Shown: positions 1-8,093, counted from the stretch's first letter. The stretch: DNA of 64,000 bases from Nitrosomonadales bacterium (GCA_016716325.1 JADJWO010000001.1:1240001-1304000), one strand, 5' to 3'. Translations and numbers: made by a program. Notes: generated by a model from the letters alone, not told the origin.

Positions 1-1004
1 GCCGTCACCAACCAGCCCCGGCTCAGCGGGTTCTCGTTGGGAAACTCGTCCTGCAGCAGATCCGTCACGCAACGCTGTTCGCTGGAGGCCATTGCCGTGC
101 AATCCAACTTCAGTGCCGAGCTAGGACTGAGGACGGTGATCGACTTCACCTGCAGAACATCAAATCCGTCTGCCTGGGCGGCCGGTACGTTGAAGCCGAG
201 GCGCAACACGGACAAGTCCAGCGTCGGCGGTTTGATCCGCTGGGCATCGACCTTTACGCCCAGCAGATGCTCGGCGAACGCATCGAGCAGCATCTGATGG
301 TATTTCACGCCGCCCCGCACCAGGGTCCGAGTCACACCCGTGGCCATCGAATACTCCAGCACCGAGTGGATGTTCGGATTGCCGACTCGCCGCTTGAGGT
401 CGTCACCCTCGAACTCCAATTGCAGCATCGCCAGATCCTTGACGTGGACGCTCAGCAAGAAAACCCCAGGGCTGCGTTCCACGACATACGCTTTGCTCCG
501 GTCGCCGCATTGCATCTCGCGCTGATAGAACGCCGACACGGCCTGGCGCAACCCGGTCATGGCCGGCTCTGAGGTGTTGGGTCGGCGGCATACGCCGAGA
601 TCGTGCTGCTGGGCCTGCCCGCCGTGACGCTCGAAATGATCGACGTCGCCAGCGCGATCGAACAAGTCTGGGTGTTTCGCGTAGAGCCAGAACGAACGGT
701 GCATGTCGCTTTGGCATGCCACCAATCCCGATAGTGCAGCCGCATTGCCCGTCGATACCTGGAACATCGCCTGTTTGCCGGCGGCGTCGCCCAACTCAAC
801 ACTGGCACGGAGTTTCGCCGCCACCCGATCGCGCACGGTAACATCAGGGCAAGTGAGCAAGGCTTCCACCAGCGCCTGCGAGGTTTCTGGCGCATCGGTC
901 CAGGTAAACCCAGCGGGCATGGTCAGCCCATTGTCCGTCAAAAAGTCGCGCAGCCCGGCGTCCACCGGCAGTTCGAGCAGCACTTCGACCCAAGTCTTTT
1001 TCAT
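1..1004 (-). CDS. Hypothetical protein, partial (runs off left edge)
   Basis: An open frame reads leftwards from an ATG at 1004 to the window edge without a stop, giving at least 334 residues; the C-terminus lies outside. It begins MKKTWVEVLLELPVDAG. I recognise no domain. The protein is mixed alpha/beta in composition, with no signal peptide and no membrane segment. It is divergent from the XRE regulator gene at 1241, across an AT-rich spacer carrying operator-like repeats, so it may be controlled by that regulator. It could be the host gene next to the prophage or an accessory gene of the element. The frame is continuous with normal amino-acid use, so I am confident that it is coding but not of its role. 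Confidence 0.72.
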   Translation of the reverse strand, partial: MKKTWVEVLLELPVDAGLRDFLTDNGLTMPAGFTWTDAPETSQALVEALLTCPDVTVRDRVAAKLRASVELGDAAGKQAMFQVSTGNAAALSGLVACQSDMHRSFWLYAKHPDLFDRAGDVDHFERHGGQAQQHDLGVCRRPNTSEPAMTGLRQAVSAFYQREMQCGDRSKAYVVERSPGVFLLSVHVKDLAMLQLEFEGDDLKRRVGNPNIHSVLEYSMATGVTRTLVRGGVKYHQMLLDAFAEHLLGVKVDAQRIKPPTLDLSVLRLGFNVPAAQADGFDVLQVKSITVLSPSSALKLDCTAMASSEQRCVTDLLQDEFPNENPLSRGWLVT

Positions 1005-1111
1005 CTTCGTAGTCCTTTCCGAAATGGCGTCGGAGGTTTGCGAACGAGGAATTCGAAGCGCTGGCCGGCGACTATGATTACTAAACTTATATCGCGCAAT
1101 AGTAAAGTAGC

Positions 1112-1198
1112 GTGATACAGCGCAATTCTGTTCCTCCCGATTACGCTTGTCAACAAGCAAGGAACATCTGGCGCTTTTATGTATCACAGAGCTATACT
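1112..1198. promoter_or_regulatory. Divergent intergenic control region with inverted GTGATACA half-sites
   Basis: The 236-bp spacer between the divergent genes at 1004 and 1241 is much more AT-rich than its surroundings. It holds an exact inverted pair, GTGATACA at 1112-1119 and TGTATCAC at 1180-1187, 60 nt apart. A -10-like TATACT lies at 1193-1198, with only a weak -35, so the right half-site would sit inside that promoter. This is what an autoregulated XRE repressor operator looks like, but no binding is shown; promoter and operator are inference. Confidence 0.4.
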
Positions 1199-1240
1199 TT
1201 CAGTCCTATCAGGATTTATTGACGAGACAGGAGCATCGCT

Positions 1241-1585
1241 ATGGGTTCGGCGTTCGGAATACGCCTGCGAAGCCTGCGCGAGGCCAAAGGACTGACCTTG
1301 CAGCAGGTGGCCGACGCGGTCGGCTGTACTAAGGCCTATATCTGGGAACTGGAGAAAAAACCGGGGCAGCGGCCGTCCGCCGAACGGATCCAGGCCATTG
1401 CGAAGATATTGGGCGTAACGATGGGTGATCTCATGGGAGAGCCCGTTGATGAAGCACCTGATGCCACGCCCGATGACGTCGTTTTCTTCCGCGAGTATGT
1501 CGGCATGCCGGAGGAGGAGAAGCGGCGTTACCGGCAGGCGCTGGAAGTGATGTTCGGCTCGCGCAAGGACGGAGACAAGAAGTGA
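1241..1585 (+). CDS. XRE-family HTH transcriptional regulator
   Basis: 114 residues. An N-terminal HTH_3 domain (about residues 5-65) carries the usual LRSLREAKGLTLQQVADAVG start, a turn, and an ExxxxP-like segment, followed by an acidic tail. The ATG at 1241 is preceded by ACAGGAG (1227-1233) at good spacing. The stop overlaps the GTG of the metalloprotease gene, so the pair is translationally coupled. XRE plus ImmA/IrrE is the arrangement of ICEBs1/phi105-type repressor modules, in which the protease cleaves or relieves the repressor. It probably binds the GTGATACA inverted pair upstream. It could be the prophage repressor or the regulator of a separate cassette. Confidence 0.88.
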   Translation: MGSAFGIRLRSLREAKGLTLQQVADAVGCTKAYIWELEKKPGQRPSAERIQAIAKILGVTMGDLMGEPVDEAPDATPDDVVFFREYVGMPEEEKRRYRQALEVMFGSRKDGDKK

Positions 1586-2514
1586 CTGCGGAGGTACTCA
1601 CGCCGCCCAAGGCCGCGTACAACATCATCAAATGGATGCGCGCCTACCTTGGCGGTGAGATGCCTCTGGTTACCGATCTCGACTTGATCAGGCAGATGCT
1701 TCCCTCAACGCCCTATGGCAAGGGCGTCAAGGAGATAAAGCCGCCGGCGCCTGCGCCGTGGTCTGGCTGCGAGGGTGCGCTGGTTCGTAATCCAGACGAT
1801 GCTGCCGAGTGGGGCATTTTCTACAACGGTTCTGCCAGGCAGGAGCGACGGCGCTTTACCATCGCCCACGAGCTTGGGCATTTCGTGCTGCATCGCGCTC
1901 AACCGCCCGAAGGCGGCTTCAACTGCGACAAATCCAGCGTCTACTCCGGCTCGGACACCATGGCGGTGATCGAACGCGAGGCCAACGTCTTTGCCAGCAA
2001 TCTCCTGATGCCGGGAGACGTGTTCGGCAAATGCATCAATGGCTCGCATGTCGACCTGCATCTGCTGAGTGGTCTGGCGAAGCAATTCGACGTGTCGTTC
2101 GAAGCCTTGTGCATCCGCTTTATCCAGCACACGAGTCAGCGCGCAATCCTGGTTTGTTGGGACAACGGTTATCTGGACTACGAGTCGCGCAGCAGGGCGG
2201 CGGTCATGACGCGTGCGAGAGTTCGGAGAACAGACGACCCGCAGGAGCCGTTACCGAATACCGTGGCTGCCGATACCTCGGTGGCACAGGAATGGGAAGG
2301 CATCACTTTGTCGGCTGCCGTCTGGTGTGCTGAGGAGGCGCCGTACATGAAGCTGACGGAGTTCAAGCATACCTACAGCGAGCGCGATCGGGTGCTCAGC
2401 TTGTTGCTGCTGGAATCGGCTGAGCCACGACCGTGGGATAAATCATGGCAGGATGGCGATAGCTTCGACAGTTACGACCAGTTCGTCTCGAACGGCCAGT
2501 TGCCGGTTCGGTAA
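1582..2514 (+). CDS. ImmA/IrrE-family metallo-endopeptidase
   Basis: 310 residues from a GTG overlapping the XRE stop. The zinc-protease signature HELGH is at residues 96-100, preceded by RRRFTIA, and a third-ligand glutamate segment EREANVFASNLLMP lies at about 131-144, as in the IrrE/ImmA family (DUF955). The family cleaves or inactivates its partner XRE repressor in response to DNA damage or other stress. The C-terminal roughly 130 residues (from about 180) extend beyond the minimal peptidase and may be a sensor region. Coupling with the XRE gene says the two act as a switch. Whether it governs prophage induction or the divergent gene at 1004 cannot be told from sequence. Confidence 0.88.
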   Translation: MTAEVLTPPKAAYNIIKWMRAYLGGEMPLVTDLDLIRQMLPSTPYGKGVKEIKPPAPAPWSGCEGALVRNPDDAAEWGIFYNGSARQERRRFTIAHELGHFVLHRAQPPEGGFNCDKSSVYSGSDTMAVIEREANVFASNLLMPGDVFGKCINGSHVDLHLLSGLAKQFDVSFEALCIRFIQHTSQRAILVCWDNGYLDYESRSRAAVMTRARVRRTDDPQEPLPNTVAADTSVAQEWEGITLSAAVWCAEEAPYMKLTEFKHTYSERDRVLSLLLLESAEPRPWDKSWQDGDSFDSYDQFVSNGQLPVR

Positions 2515-2533
2515 AACGTGACTGATCGATGAC

Positions 2534-3391
2534 ATGACGACGCTACCCACAGACGGCACACTGCCGACGCTGCAGCATGAAGTTCAGCGATTGTTGGGCC
2601 GCTGTCTGCTTCGGCTGCAACAATACGAGCGCCTGATCAAGGCCATCGTCGCGCACCACGAGATCGCAGGGCCCGCCCATGCCCTGGAGTCAATCCGCGC
2701 GGCGCGCATCGCCGACACCGCCAGCAAAACGCTTGGCACACTGGTTGGCCAACTTATCGGATCGTATGTCGTCACCGATGAAGGCGACACTCCTGCCGAA
2801 GTCTCGGCAGATGCGCCCGAGGACGTCATTTCATTTGGGATGCGAATGCATCTGAGTCTTTCCGCCGAAGATTATGTGCGGACAGAGAACGATCTGAAGG
2901 AACTGGTTTTGCTGCGAAACAACCTGGTGCACCACTTCATCGATCAGCACGACCTTTGGAGTCTTGACGGGTGCCGTGGAGCGCACGACGCGTTGATAGT
3001 TGCCTACAGCCGCATCGACCAGCACTTCGAGCAACTTCGTGGCTGGGCGGAGCACATGGATCAGGCACGGCAGTTGGCGGCGGAGTTCGTCCAGTCAGAC
3101 GTATTTCACGATCTTGTGGTTAATGGCATCGCCCCGGATGGCTCAGTAGATTGGCCTGCTTCCGGCATTGTGCGAGCGCTTCGGGAAGCAGCGAGTGAAT
3201 TAGCTGTTGAGGGATGGACCCCAGTCGCCATGGCTGGAAGGTGGATCGTCGAGCGCCACCCCGAACAACTTCCCCCAAAGTATGGATGCAGCAGTTGGCG
3301 GCAGGTGGTGCACGAGTCTCGTCTTTTTGATCTTCGGTATCGCGAAGTAGATGGTCAGCGTGCTGCCTGGTATCGATCCAAGAAGGCCTAG
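2534..3391 (+). CDS. OST-HTH/LOTUS-domain protein
   Basis: 285 residues. The N-terminal two thirds is helical and unrecognised, with a LLRNNLVHHFI segment at about 125-135. The last 70 residues (about 210-280) match the OST-HTH/LOTUS fold: LREAASELAVEGWTPVAMAG, then a WRQVVHESRLFDLRY block, a winged-helix proposed to bind RNA. In bacteria this domain is often fused to NYN/PIN-type or other effector domains. It follows the ImmA-like gene after a 19-bp gap, so it may belong to the same unit. The N-terminal function is unknown; a role in defence or in phage control is speculation. Confidence 0.75.
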   Translation: MTTLPTDGTLPTLQHEVQRLLGRCLLRLQQYERLIKAIVAHHEIAGPAHALESIRAARIADTASKTLGTLVGQLIGSYVVTDEGDTPAEVSADAPEDVISFGMRMHLSLSAEDYVRTENDLKELVLLRNNLVHHFIDQHDLWSLDGCRGAHDALIVAYSRIDQHFEQLRGWAEHMDQARQLAAEFVQSDVFHDLVVNGIAPDGSVDWPASGIVRALREAASELAVEGWTPVAMAGRWIVERHPEQLPPKYGCSSWRQVVHESRLFDLRYREVDGQRAAWYRSKKA

Positions 3392-3510
3392 CCAAGGGCT
3401 TGTTCGCGGTTCCCTGGTGCATTGTTCCGCGCACTCCCGCTAAAACGCGTTACCCGGAGTGGCACTCGTACATAGCATGAGCAGCGTTACCTTATGGAAC
3501 GCTTGCCATC

Positions 3511-3738
3511 ATGCACGACATCGAACTCATCTCCATCGACAGGGGCAAACCAATCCCCCGACACGCGCACGAAGAAATCGCCGACTTGCTCTCTGCAGCA
3601 TTGCTGCGACTGCGCGCCAGAAATTCATCGTCAGACGATCCAGATAAATCTGGTCATAGAGAGCCGGTTTGTCTTGGCTTCTCCCACCCACAGCGCGTGA
3701 ATGCGAACCCCAATCAGCAAGAAGGAGTTCGCCCATGA
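3511..3738 (+). CDS. Small hypothetical protein of the recombinase cassette
   Basis: 75 residues, starting MHDIELISIDRG. It has a central helical stretch (HEEIADLLSAALLRLRA) and a polar C-terminus containing LGFSHPQRVNANP. The stop overlaps the ATG of the DUF2924 gene, which argues for coupling. The ribosome-binding site is poor. The region coding for LGF...QRV is a diverged copy of the dispersed 31-bp element of this prophage, so the C-terminal part may reflect a conserved cis element as much as a protein segment. No function is recognised. Confidence 0.6.
   Translation: MHDIELISIDRGKPIPRHAHEEIADLLSAALLRLRARNSSSDDPDKSGHREPVCLGFSHPQRVNANPNQQEGVRP
3672..3702 (+). repeat. 31-bp dispersed element, copy A (diverged)
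   Basis: Matches the copy at 18279-18309 in about 23 of 31 positions when read in the sense direction, with the flanks CTTGGCTTCTC and ACAGCGCGT conserved and the centre changed. It ends 32 nt before the DUF2924 start codon, the same spacing as the other four copies have to their genes. Confidence 0.55.
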
Positions 3739-4205
3739 CGACACACGCACCGCTGCCCGATACAGCAACAGTCTCGGCCCGCATCGCACAACTTTCCCTG
3801 TTGCCCATGGACAGCATTTGGGCATTGTGGGACGAGCATTTCGATCAGCGACCGAATCACCATCACCGTACCTGGCTGGAGAGCCGACTGGCTTACAAGC
3901 TCCAGGAGCGGATCTTCGGCGGTCTCAAGGTATCGGTACGGCGCAAGCTGGAGAGCATCGGCGAGACCGGAGTGCTGCCCAAGAATCTTCAGCGCGAAGC
4001 CGATCGCCTCCTGCCGGGCACCATCCTGACGCGCATCTATGATGATGTCGAACACCATGTTCTGGTGCGCGGCGTGCGCGACTTCGAATACCGGGGGCAG
4101 CGTTTCACGAGCCTGACGGCGGTGGCCAAGGTGATCACCGGATGCCCATGGTCAGGTCCGCTGTTTTTCGGACTCAAGACGCGCAGTAAGCAGGAGGCAC
4201 CATGA
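3735..4205 (+). CDS. DUF2924 protein (serine-recombinase partner)
   Basis: 156 residues from the ATG at 3735, which has AAGGAG 8 nt upstream (3722-3727). An in-frame upstream extension lacks a ribosome site. The sequence matches the DUF2924 pattern: LESRLAYKLQERIFGGL in the middle, then a basic helix and a C-terminal beta-rich half with FEYRGQRFTSLTAVAKVITG. DUF2924 genes very commonly sit directly before a serine recombinase, and the four-base overlap with the gene at 4202 repeats that. It is inferred to be an accessory or directionality factor, or a DNA-binding helper; its biochemical role is not established. Confidence 0.85.
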   Translation: MTTHAPLPDTATVSARIAQLSLLPMDSIWALWDEHFDQRPNHHHRTWLESRLAYKLQERIFGGLKVSVRRKLESIGETGVLPKNLQREADRLLPGTILTRIYDDVEHHVLVRGVRDFEYRGQRFTSLTAVAKVITGCPWSGPLFFGLKTRSKQEAP

Positions 4206-5620
4206 GAGCGAACCGCACCATGGCGACGCCTTCGCAGCCTATCGTCCCCAAAAAACGCTGCGCCATCTATACGCGCAAATCCACCGACGAAGGACTGGAC
4301 CAGGAGTACAACAGCCTGGAAGCGCAGCGGGATGCCGGCTTGGCATTTGTCGCCAGCCAGCGTCACGAAGGATGGGTTGCTGTTGGTGATGGCTATGACG
4401 ACGGTGGCTACTCCGGCGGCAACTTGGATCGTCCCGGCCTCAAACGCCTCATGGCCGATATCGAGGCCGGCGAGGTCGATATTGTCGTGGTGTACAAAAT
4501 CGATCGCTTAACCCGAGCCTTGTCAGACTTTGCCAAACTGGTCGACGTGTTCGACCGCAACGGGGTGTCGTTCGTCTCTGTCACCCAGCAGTTCAATACC
4601 ACCACCTCCATGGGGCGGCTCACACTCAACATCCTGCTGTCCTTCGCGCAGTTCGAGCGCGAGGTCACCGGCGAGCGCATCCGCGACAAGATCGCCGCGA
4701 GCAAGGCCAGAGGCATGTGGATGGGCGGTATGCCACCACTCGGCTACGACGTCGTCGAGCGAAAGCTGATCGTCAATGCCGCCGAAGCCGAGCTGGTGCG
4801 CGGCATCTTCTGCCGATATGCCGAGCATGGTTCTGCGGCGCAGCTTGTCCGTGAGCTTGCCATCGAAGGCCAGACCACGAAGTCCTGGGTCACGCAGGGT
4901 GGCCTGCATCGCCCTGGTCGCCCGATCGATCAGCAATACTTGTTCGCCATGCTGCGCAACCGCATCTACCTTGGCGAGATGGTGCACAAGGGCGAGAGTT
5001 ATCCGGGGCAGCACCAAGCGATCGTTTCTTCAGAGCTCTGGAATGCCGTCCACGCTTTCATCGAACGGCGGAAGCAGGGCCCGCGCGAGCATCGCACCGA
5101 ACACCCAGCATTGCTGGCTGGTCTGCTGTTTGCACCCGATGGGCAGCGCATGATTCACCATTTCACCAAGAAGAAAAACGGACGGCTCTACCGCTATTAC
5201 GTGCCCTACCTGCACAAGCGGCGCAATGCCGGGGCCACATTGCAGCCCGGTACGGAAGATATCGGGGCCCTCCCAGCTGCCGAGATCGAGACTGCAGTCC
5301 TCGAACAAATTCACCTGGCGCTCCGCTCGCCGGAGATGCTCGTCGCCACCTGGCGTGCTTGCCAGAGGCATCCTGCCGGCGCAGATCTTGACGAAGCGCA
5401 TGTGCTGATCGCGATGCAGCGAATCGGCGCAGTGTGGGAGCAACTTTTCCCGATTGAGCAGCAACGTATCACGCAGCTTTTGATCGAGCGCATCCAAGTG
5501 CACGGGCAAGGGTTGGACATCCTTTGGCGCGAGGATGGGTGGATCGGCCTGGGGGCGGACATTGCACGGCATCCTCTGGTCGAGGAAATGAAGGAATCCC
5601 CGGAGGAGTCTTACGCATGA
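4202..5620 (+). CDS. Large serine recombinase (phage-type integrase)
   Basis: 472 residues; AGGAGG (4193-4198) fixes the ATG at 4202. The resolvase catalytic domain (about 18-165) has AIYTRKSTDEG with the nucleophilic serine at 27, a GGYSGGNLDRPGL block and the VYKIDRLTR motif. A recombinase domain follows (about 175-290), then a coiled C-terminal part. It would integrate or excise the element by double-strand exchange at att sites. In the zinc-ribbon position (about 295-350) the usual CxxCG ... C ... C cysteines are absent: the segment reads LLFAPDGQRM ... LYRYYVPYL. It is coupled to DUF2924 upstream and to a small HTH gene downstream. Confidence 0.93.
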   Translation: MRANRTMATPSQPIVPKKRCAIYTRKSTDEGLDQEYNSLEAQRDAGLAFVASQRHEGWVAVGDGYDDGGYSGGNLDRPGLKRLMADIEAGEVDIVVVYKIDRLTRALSDFAKLVDVFDRNGVSFVSVTQQFNTTTSMGRLTLNILLSFAQFEREVTGERIRDKIAASKARGMWMGGMPPLGYDVVERKLIVNAAEAELVRGIFCRYAEHGSAAQLVRELAIEGQTTKSWVTQGGLHRPGRPIDQQYLFAMLRNRIYLGEMVHKGESYPGQHQAIVSSELWNAVHAFIERRKQGPREHRTEHPALLAGLLFAPDGQRMIHHFTKKKNGRLYRYYVPYLHKRRNAGATLQPGTEDIGALPAAEIETAVLEQIHLALRSPEMLVATWRACQRHPAGADLDEAHVLIAMQRIGAVWEQLFPIEQQRITQLLIERIQVHGQGLDILWREDGWIGLGADIARHPLVEEMKESPEESYA

Positions 5621-6102
5621 GAACTACGGCCAAACCAACCATGAGAGCTGACAATCCCCGACTGCGCAGCGTCCGTATCGACATCGGCGGCGATGCCCGC
5701 AACTACACCACTGGCCAACAGCGGGTGACGGTGGTGCCGCTCACCATCCGCCGCAAGCAGAATCGCAAGGTCATGATTCCGCCGACCGGTGATGACTCGG
5801 TGCTGGGTGCCGGTGGCCACGATCTGCCGATGATCAGGATGTTGGGCAAAGCCTTCTACTGGCAGCGATTGCTCGATGAGGGGCGCTATCCCACCGCGAA
5901 TGACTTGGCCCGATCGTTGAAGCTCGAGCCTGGTTGGGTGGCGGAAGTTTTGCGCTTGACCACGCTGGCACCGGACATCATCGAGTCCGTCCTTGACGGC
6001 CGCCAGCCACGTGACCTGAATCTTCACACCTTGCGTGGTCGCCGTGACCAACTGCCACGTGATTGGGGCGAGCAACGCAAAGCGCTGGGGTTCGCGAACT
6101 GA
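5617..6102 (+). CDS. HTH protein coupled to the recombinase
   Basis: 161 residues from the ATG at 5617, overlapping the recombinase stop by ATGA. The second half (about 75-155) contains LGKAFYWQRLLDEGRYPTAN, DLARSLKLEPGWVAEVLRLT and LAPDIIESVLDGRQP, a ParB/KorB-like helix-turn-helix layout that is regularly found downstream of DUF2924-recombinase pairs. It is probably a DNA-binding accessory of integration/excision or a regulator of the cassette. A rho-independent terminator follows at 6130, so it ends the integration operon. Function is inferred from motif and neighbours only. Confidence 0.78.
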   Translation: MRTTAKPTMRADNPRLRSVRIDIGGDARNYTTGQQRVTVVPLTIRRKQNRKVMIPPTGDDSVLGAGGHDLPMIRMLGKAFYWQRLLDEGRYPTANDLARSLKLEPGWVAEVLRLTTLAPDIIESVLDGRQPRDLNLHTLRGRRDQLPRDWGEQRKALGFAN

Positions 6103-6129
6103 ACCACTGATGCCGAGACACCTGCCTCG

Positions 6130-6156
6130 ACGGCGAGCCCTGCGCTCGCCGTTTTT
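6130..6156 (+). terminator. Rho-independent terminator of the integration cassette
   Basis: A perfect 9-bp stem, ACGGCGAGC (6130-6138) with GCTCGCCGT (6144-6152), a 5-nt loop and a T run through 6156. It lies 28 nt after the stop at 6102. Confidence 0.85.
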
Positions 6157-6173
6157 GCTTCTGTGCCCCGGGC

Positions 6174-6230
6174 AATGGCGAACCAGAAGTTTCCTCGTGG
6201 TTCGCCATTCCGTCCCTCTTATGTTCGCCA
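6174..6230. repeat. 12-bp inverted repeat plus third half-site (operator or att candidate)
   Basis: AATGGCGAACCA (6174-6185) and TGGTTCGCCATT (6198-6209) are exact inverted copies separated by 12 nt; a further GTTCGCCA occurs at 6223-6230. A second exact pair, CCAATGAC (6241-6248) and GTCATTGG (6266-6273), surrounds the ribosome site of the next gene. The block lies between the recombinase cassette and the start of the early operon, where a phage operator or a serine-integrase attachment site would be expected. Which of these it is cannot be decided here. Confidence 0.5.
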
Positions 6231-6281
6231 CCGAAATTTTCCAATGACATCTCTTCCTCAACAACGTCATTGGAGGTTTAT

Positions 6282-6560
6282 ATGCCGACACCGGCAAGCA
6301 ACATCCCTCGGTCGTCCCACCCGGCGATCAACAGCCTGGCACCTGGCGACCGCCGGGTCCTGAACGAAAACGAGCTTGCACAGCGTTGGGGTCTCAGCCC
6401 CAAAACTTTGCAGCGCTGGCGCAGCGAAGGTCGCGGACCTCGCTACCTCAAGTTGTCGAAAAGAGTCAGCTATCCCCTCGAAGCCGTCATCGACTTCGAA
6501 TATAGCGCGCTGCACGACTCGACCTCCGAGCGCGTGGCGAAGTCAGGAGGGCAAGCATGA
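6282..6560 (+). CDS. Small HTH_17/excisionase-like DNA-binding protein
   Basis: 92 residues from the ATG at 6282 with GGAGG at 6272-6276; a TTG 12 nt earlier would overlap that site and is rejected. Residues 25-70 carry the MerR-like/HTH_17 pattern LNENELAQRWGLSPKTLQRWRSEGRGP split by a turn, then PRYLKLSKRVSYPLEAVIDFE, the wing and recognition strand typical of AlpA/excisionase-like proteins. As first gene of the early operon, directly behind inverted repeats, it is a candidate early regulator or excisionase. Its stop overlaps the next start. Confidence 0.78.
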   Translation: MPTPASNIPRSSHPAINSLAPGDRRVLNENELAQRWGLSPKTLQRWRSEGRGPRYLKLSKRVSYPLEAVIDFEYSALHDSTSERVAKSGGQA

Positions 6561-7060
6561 TGACTTCCAACACTTCCCCTGTCGACATCGAGCAGGCCAT
6601 GCCGTTGGCCGAAATGAGCGTTGCTCAGATCGCCGCGCTGCCGCCAGCACAGATGCAAGAGGCACACACCAATCTGCTGACCCTGCAGTCCTTGGTCAAG
6701 GGTGTGCTCGATCGCTTCCATGCTGCGCTCGACCAGCGCTACGCCGAGCAGGCCGTGGCAGTGAGACAGGCATCCGGCAAGGACTTCGGCGTTTGCCATC
6801 TCTCTGATGGGCCGCTGCGCATCACGGTCGACGTGCCCAAAAAGGTCGTCTGGGATCAGTCGCAACTGGCCGAGATCGCACAGCGTATCGCCGCTGCCGG
6901 CGACAAGGTCGGCGACTACATCGACACCGACTACTCGATTTCCGAGACCCGCTTCAACGCTTGGCCTTCGACCCTCAAGGAGACGTTCGCCAAGGCCCGC
7001 ACCGTCAAACCCGGCAAAACCAGCTACCGAATTGCCTTAGTCCAGGAGGATCACGAATGA
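6557..7060 (+). CDS. Hypothetical phage protein
   Basis: 167 residues, coupled to both neighbours (ATGA overlaps at each end). It is soluble, with no recognised domain. The N-terminal half is helical (residues 20-75, with a heptad-like LLTLQSLVKGVLDRFHAALDQ divided over two turns), and the C-terminal half is mixed, with a DYSISETRFNAWP segment. Similar early-operon proteins are common in temperate phages of high-GC proteobacteria. No role can be assigned. Confidence 0.72.
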   Translation: MMTSNTSPVDIEQAMPLAEMSVAQIAALPPAQMQEAHTNLLTLQSLVKGVLDRFHAALDQRYAEQAVAVRQASGKDFGVCHLSDGPLRITVDVPKKVVWDQSQLAEIAQRIAAAGDKVGDYIDTDYSISETRFNAWPSTLKETFAKARTVKPGKTSYRIALVQEDHE

Positions 7061-7347
7061 AAACCCCAACCCTGCATCAATCCCTGCAAGCCAAGCTCGG
7101 CGCCTATACCGGCGAACACCTGACCGCCACGATTCGCTATCAGGATCGCTACGGCAATTTGGTGGAGAAGCCCCTGCTCGACGCCACTCTCGATGAAGTG
7201 GCCTTCGCCATCCAGACCCTCAATGCCGAGAGCGCGAGCATCCACCGCCGCCGCAGTGCGCTCGACAGCCTCTACACAATGGCCCGTGAGAATGGCTGTC
7301 TCGGCTCTGACACGGTGGGCGCAGTCGCGGTGGAGGTGACGAAATGA
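7057..7347 (+). CDS. Small hypothetical phage protein
   Basis: 96 residues from the ATG at 7057, preceded by AGGAGGA (7044-7050) and overlapping the previous stop. The sequence is polar, with a central ATIRYQDRYGNLVEKPLLDA beta-like stretch and a helical C-terminal half. It overlaps the next gene by four bases. No family recognised; the operon position suggests an accessory of early replication or recombination. Confidence 0.68.
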   Translation: MKTPTLHQSLQAKLGAYTGEHLTATIRYQDRYGNLVEKPLLDATLDEVAFAIQTLNAESASIHRRRSALDSLYTMARENGCLGSDTVGAVAVEVTK

Positions 7348-8093
7348 ACCAGATCGTCGCTTTCGACTTCGAGTCGCATGATGTGCGTGTTGTCATTGGC
7401 CAGGACGGCGAGCCGAGGTTCGTCGCTGCCGACCTGCTGTCCACTCTGAACCTCGATCGCAAGGCGCTTGAGCGCCTGGACGACGACGAGAAGGATGTGA
7501 GTTCAATTCACACCCCTGGCGGGCAGCAGGAAATGACCGTGGTCAACGAGTCCGGTCTCTTCAACCTGGTGCTCGGCAGCCGTAAGCCCGAAGCCAAGCG
7601 CTTCAAGCGCTGGGTGACCCATGAGGTGCTGCCCTCAATCCGCAAGACTGGTTCCTATGCCGTGCCTGGCTCCGTGGCTGCATTGCCGGCGCCCACCCAG
7701 GACCGCGTCACCGCCATCCTGATGATCGGCGAGGCGGTGGCCAAGGTGCCCGGTGTCAAGCAAGGCATCGCCATGGCGGCAACGCTCACCTGCATCCAGG
7801 AGAACACAGGTCTGTCGGTGGAGACCATGCGCCGTGCATTGCCTGCCTGCAACGATCCACTGGCGGCAGTGAACCCGACAAAGCTCGGTGAGCAAATCGG
7901 TCTTTCTGCCAGGGCGGTCAACCTCAGGCTGTCGGCTCTGGGTTTCCAGAGTCGCAACGACCGAGATGAGTGGGAACTGACCGATGCCGGCCAGGCATGG
8001 GGCGAAGCGTTGCCGTACTCCCGCAACGGGCACTCCGGCTACCAGATCCTCTGGCGGCCTGAAGTCGCCGATCTGCTCAAGGAGGCCGCGTAA
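7344..8093 (+). CDS. BRO-N domain protein (antirepressor-like)
   Basis: 249 residues. Residues 1-105 match the Bro-N/phage antirepressor N-terminal domain: a DVRVVIGQDGEPRFVAADL block, DDDEKDVSSI, VNESGLFNLVLGSRKPEAK and FKRWVTHEVLPSIRKTGSY. The C-terminal part (about 120-249) has a second helical DNA-binding-like region and ends WRPEVADLLKEAA. BRO-N proteins bind DNA and act as antirepressors or regulators in phages. Its stop overlaps the next start (TAATG). Confidence 0.85.
   Translation: MNQIVAFDFESHDVRVVIGQDGEPRFVAADLLSTLNLDRKALERLDDDEKDVSSIHTPGGQQEMTVVNESGLFNLVLGSRKPEAKRFKRWVTHEVLPSIRKTGSYAVPGSVAALPAPTQDRVTAILMIGEAVAKVPGVKQGIAMAATLTCIQENTGLSVETMRRALPACNDPLAAVNPTKLGEQIGLSARAVNLRLSALGFQSRNDRDEWELTDAGQAWGEALPYSRNGHSGYQILWRPEVADLLKEAA

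Noticed and set aside
3447..3491. Direct repeat GCGTTACC (3447-3454 and 3484-3491) as an attachment site
   Set aside because: Only 8 bp, nothing similar was seen at the far end of the prophage, and it may be chance in an intergenic stretch.
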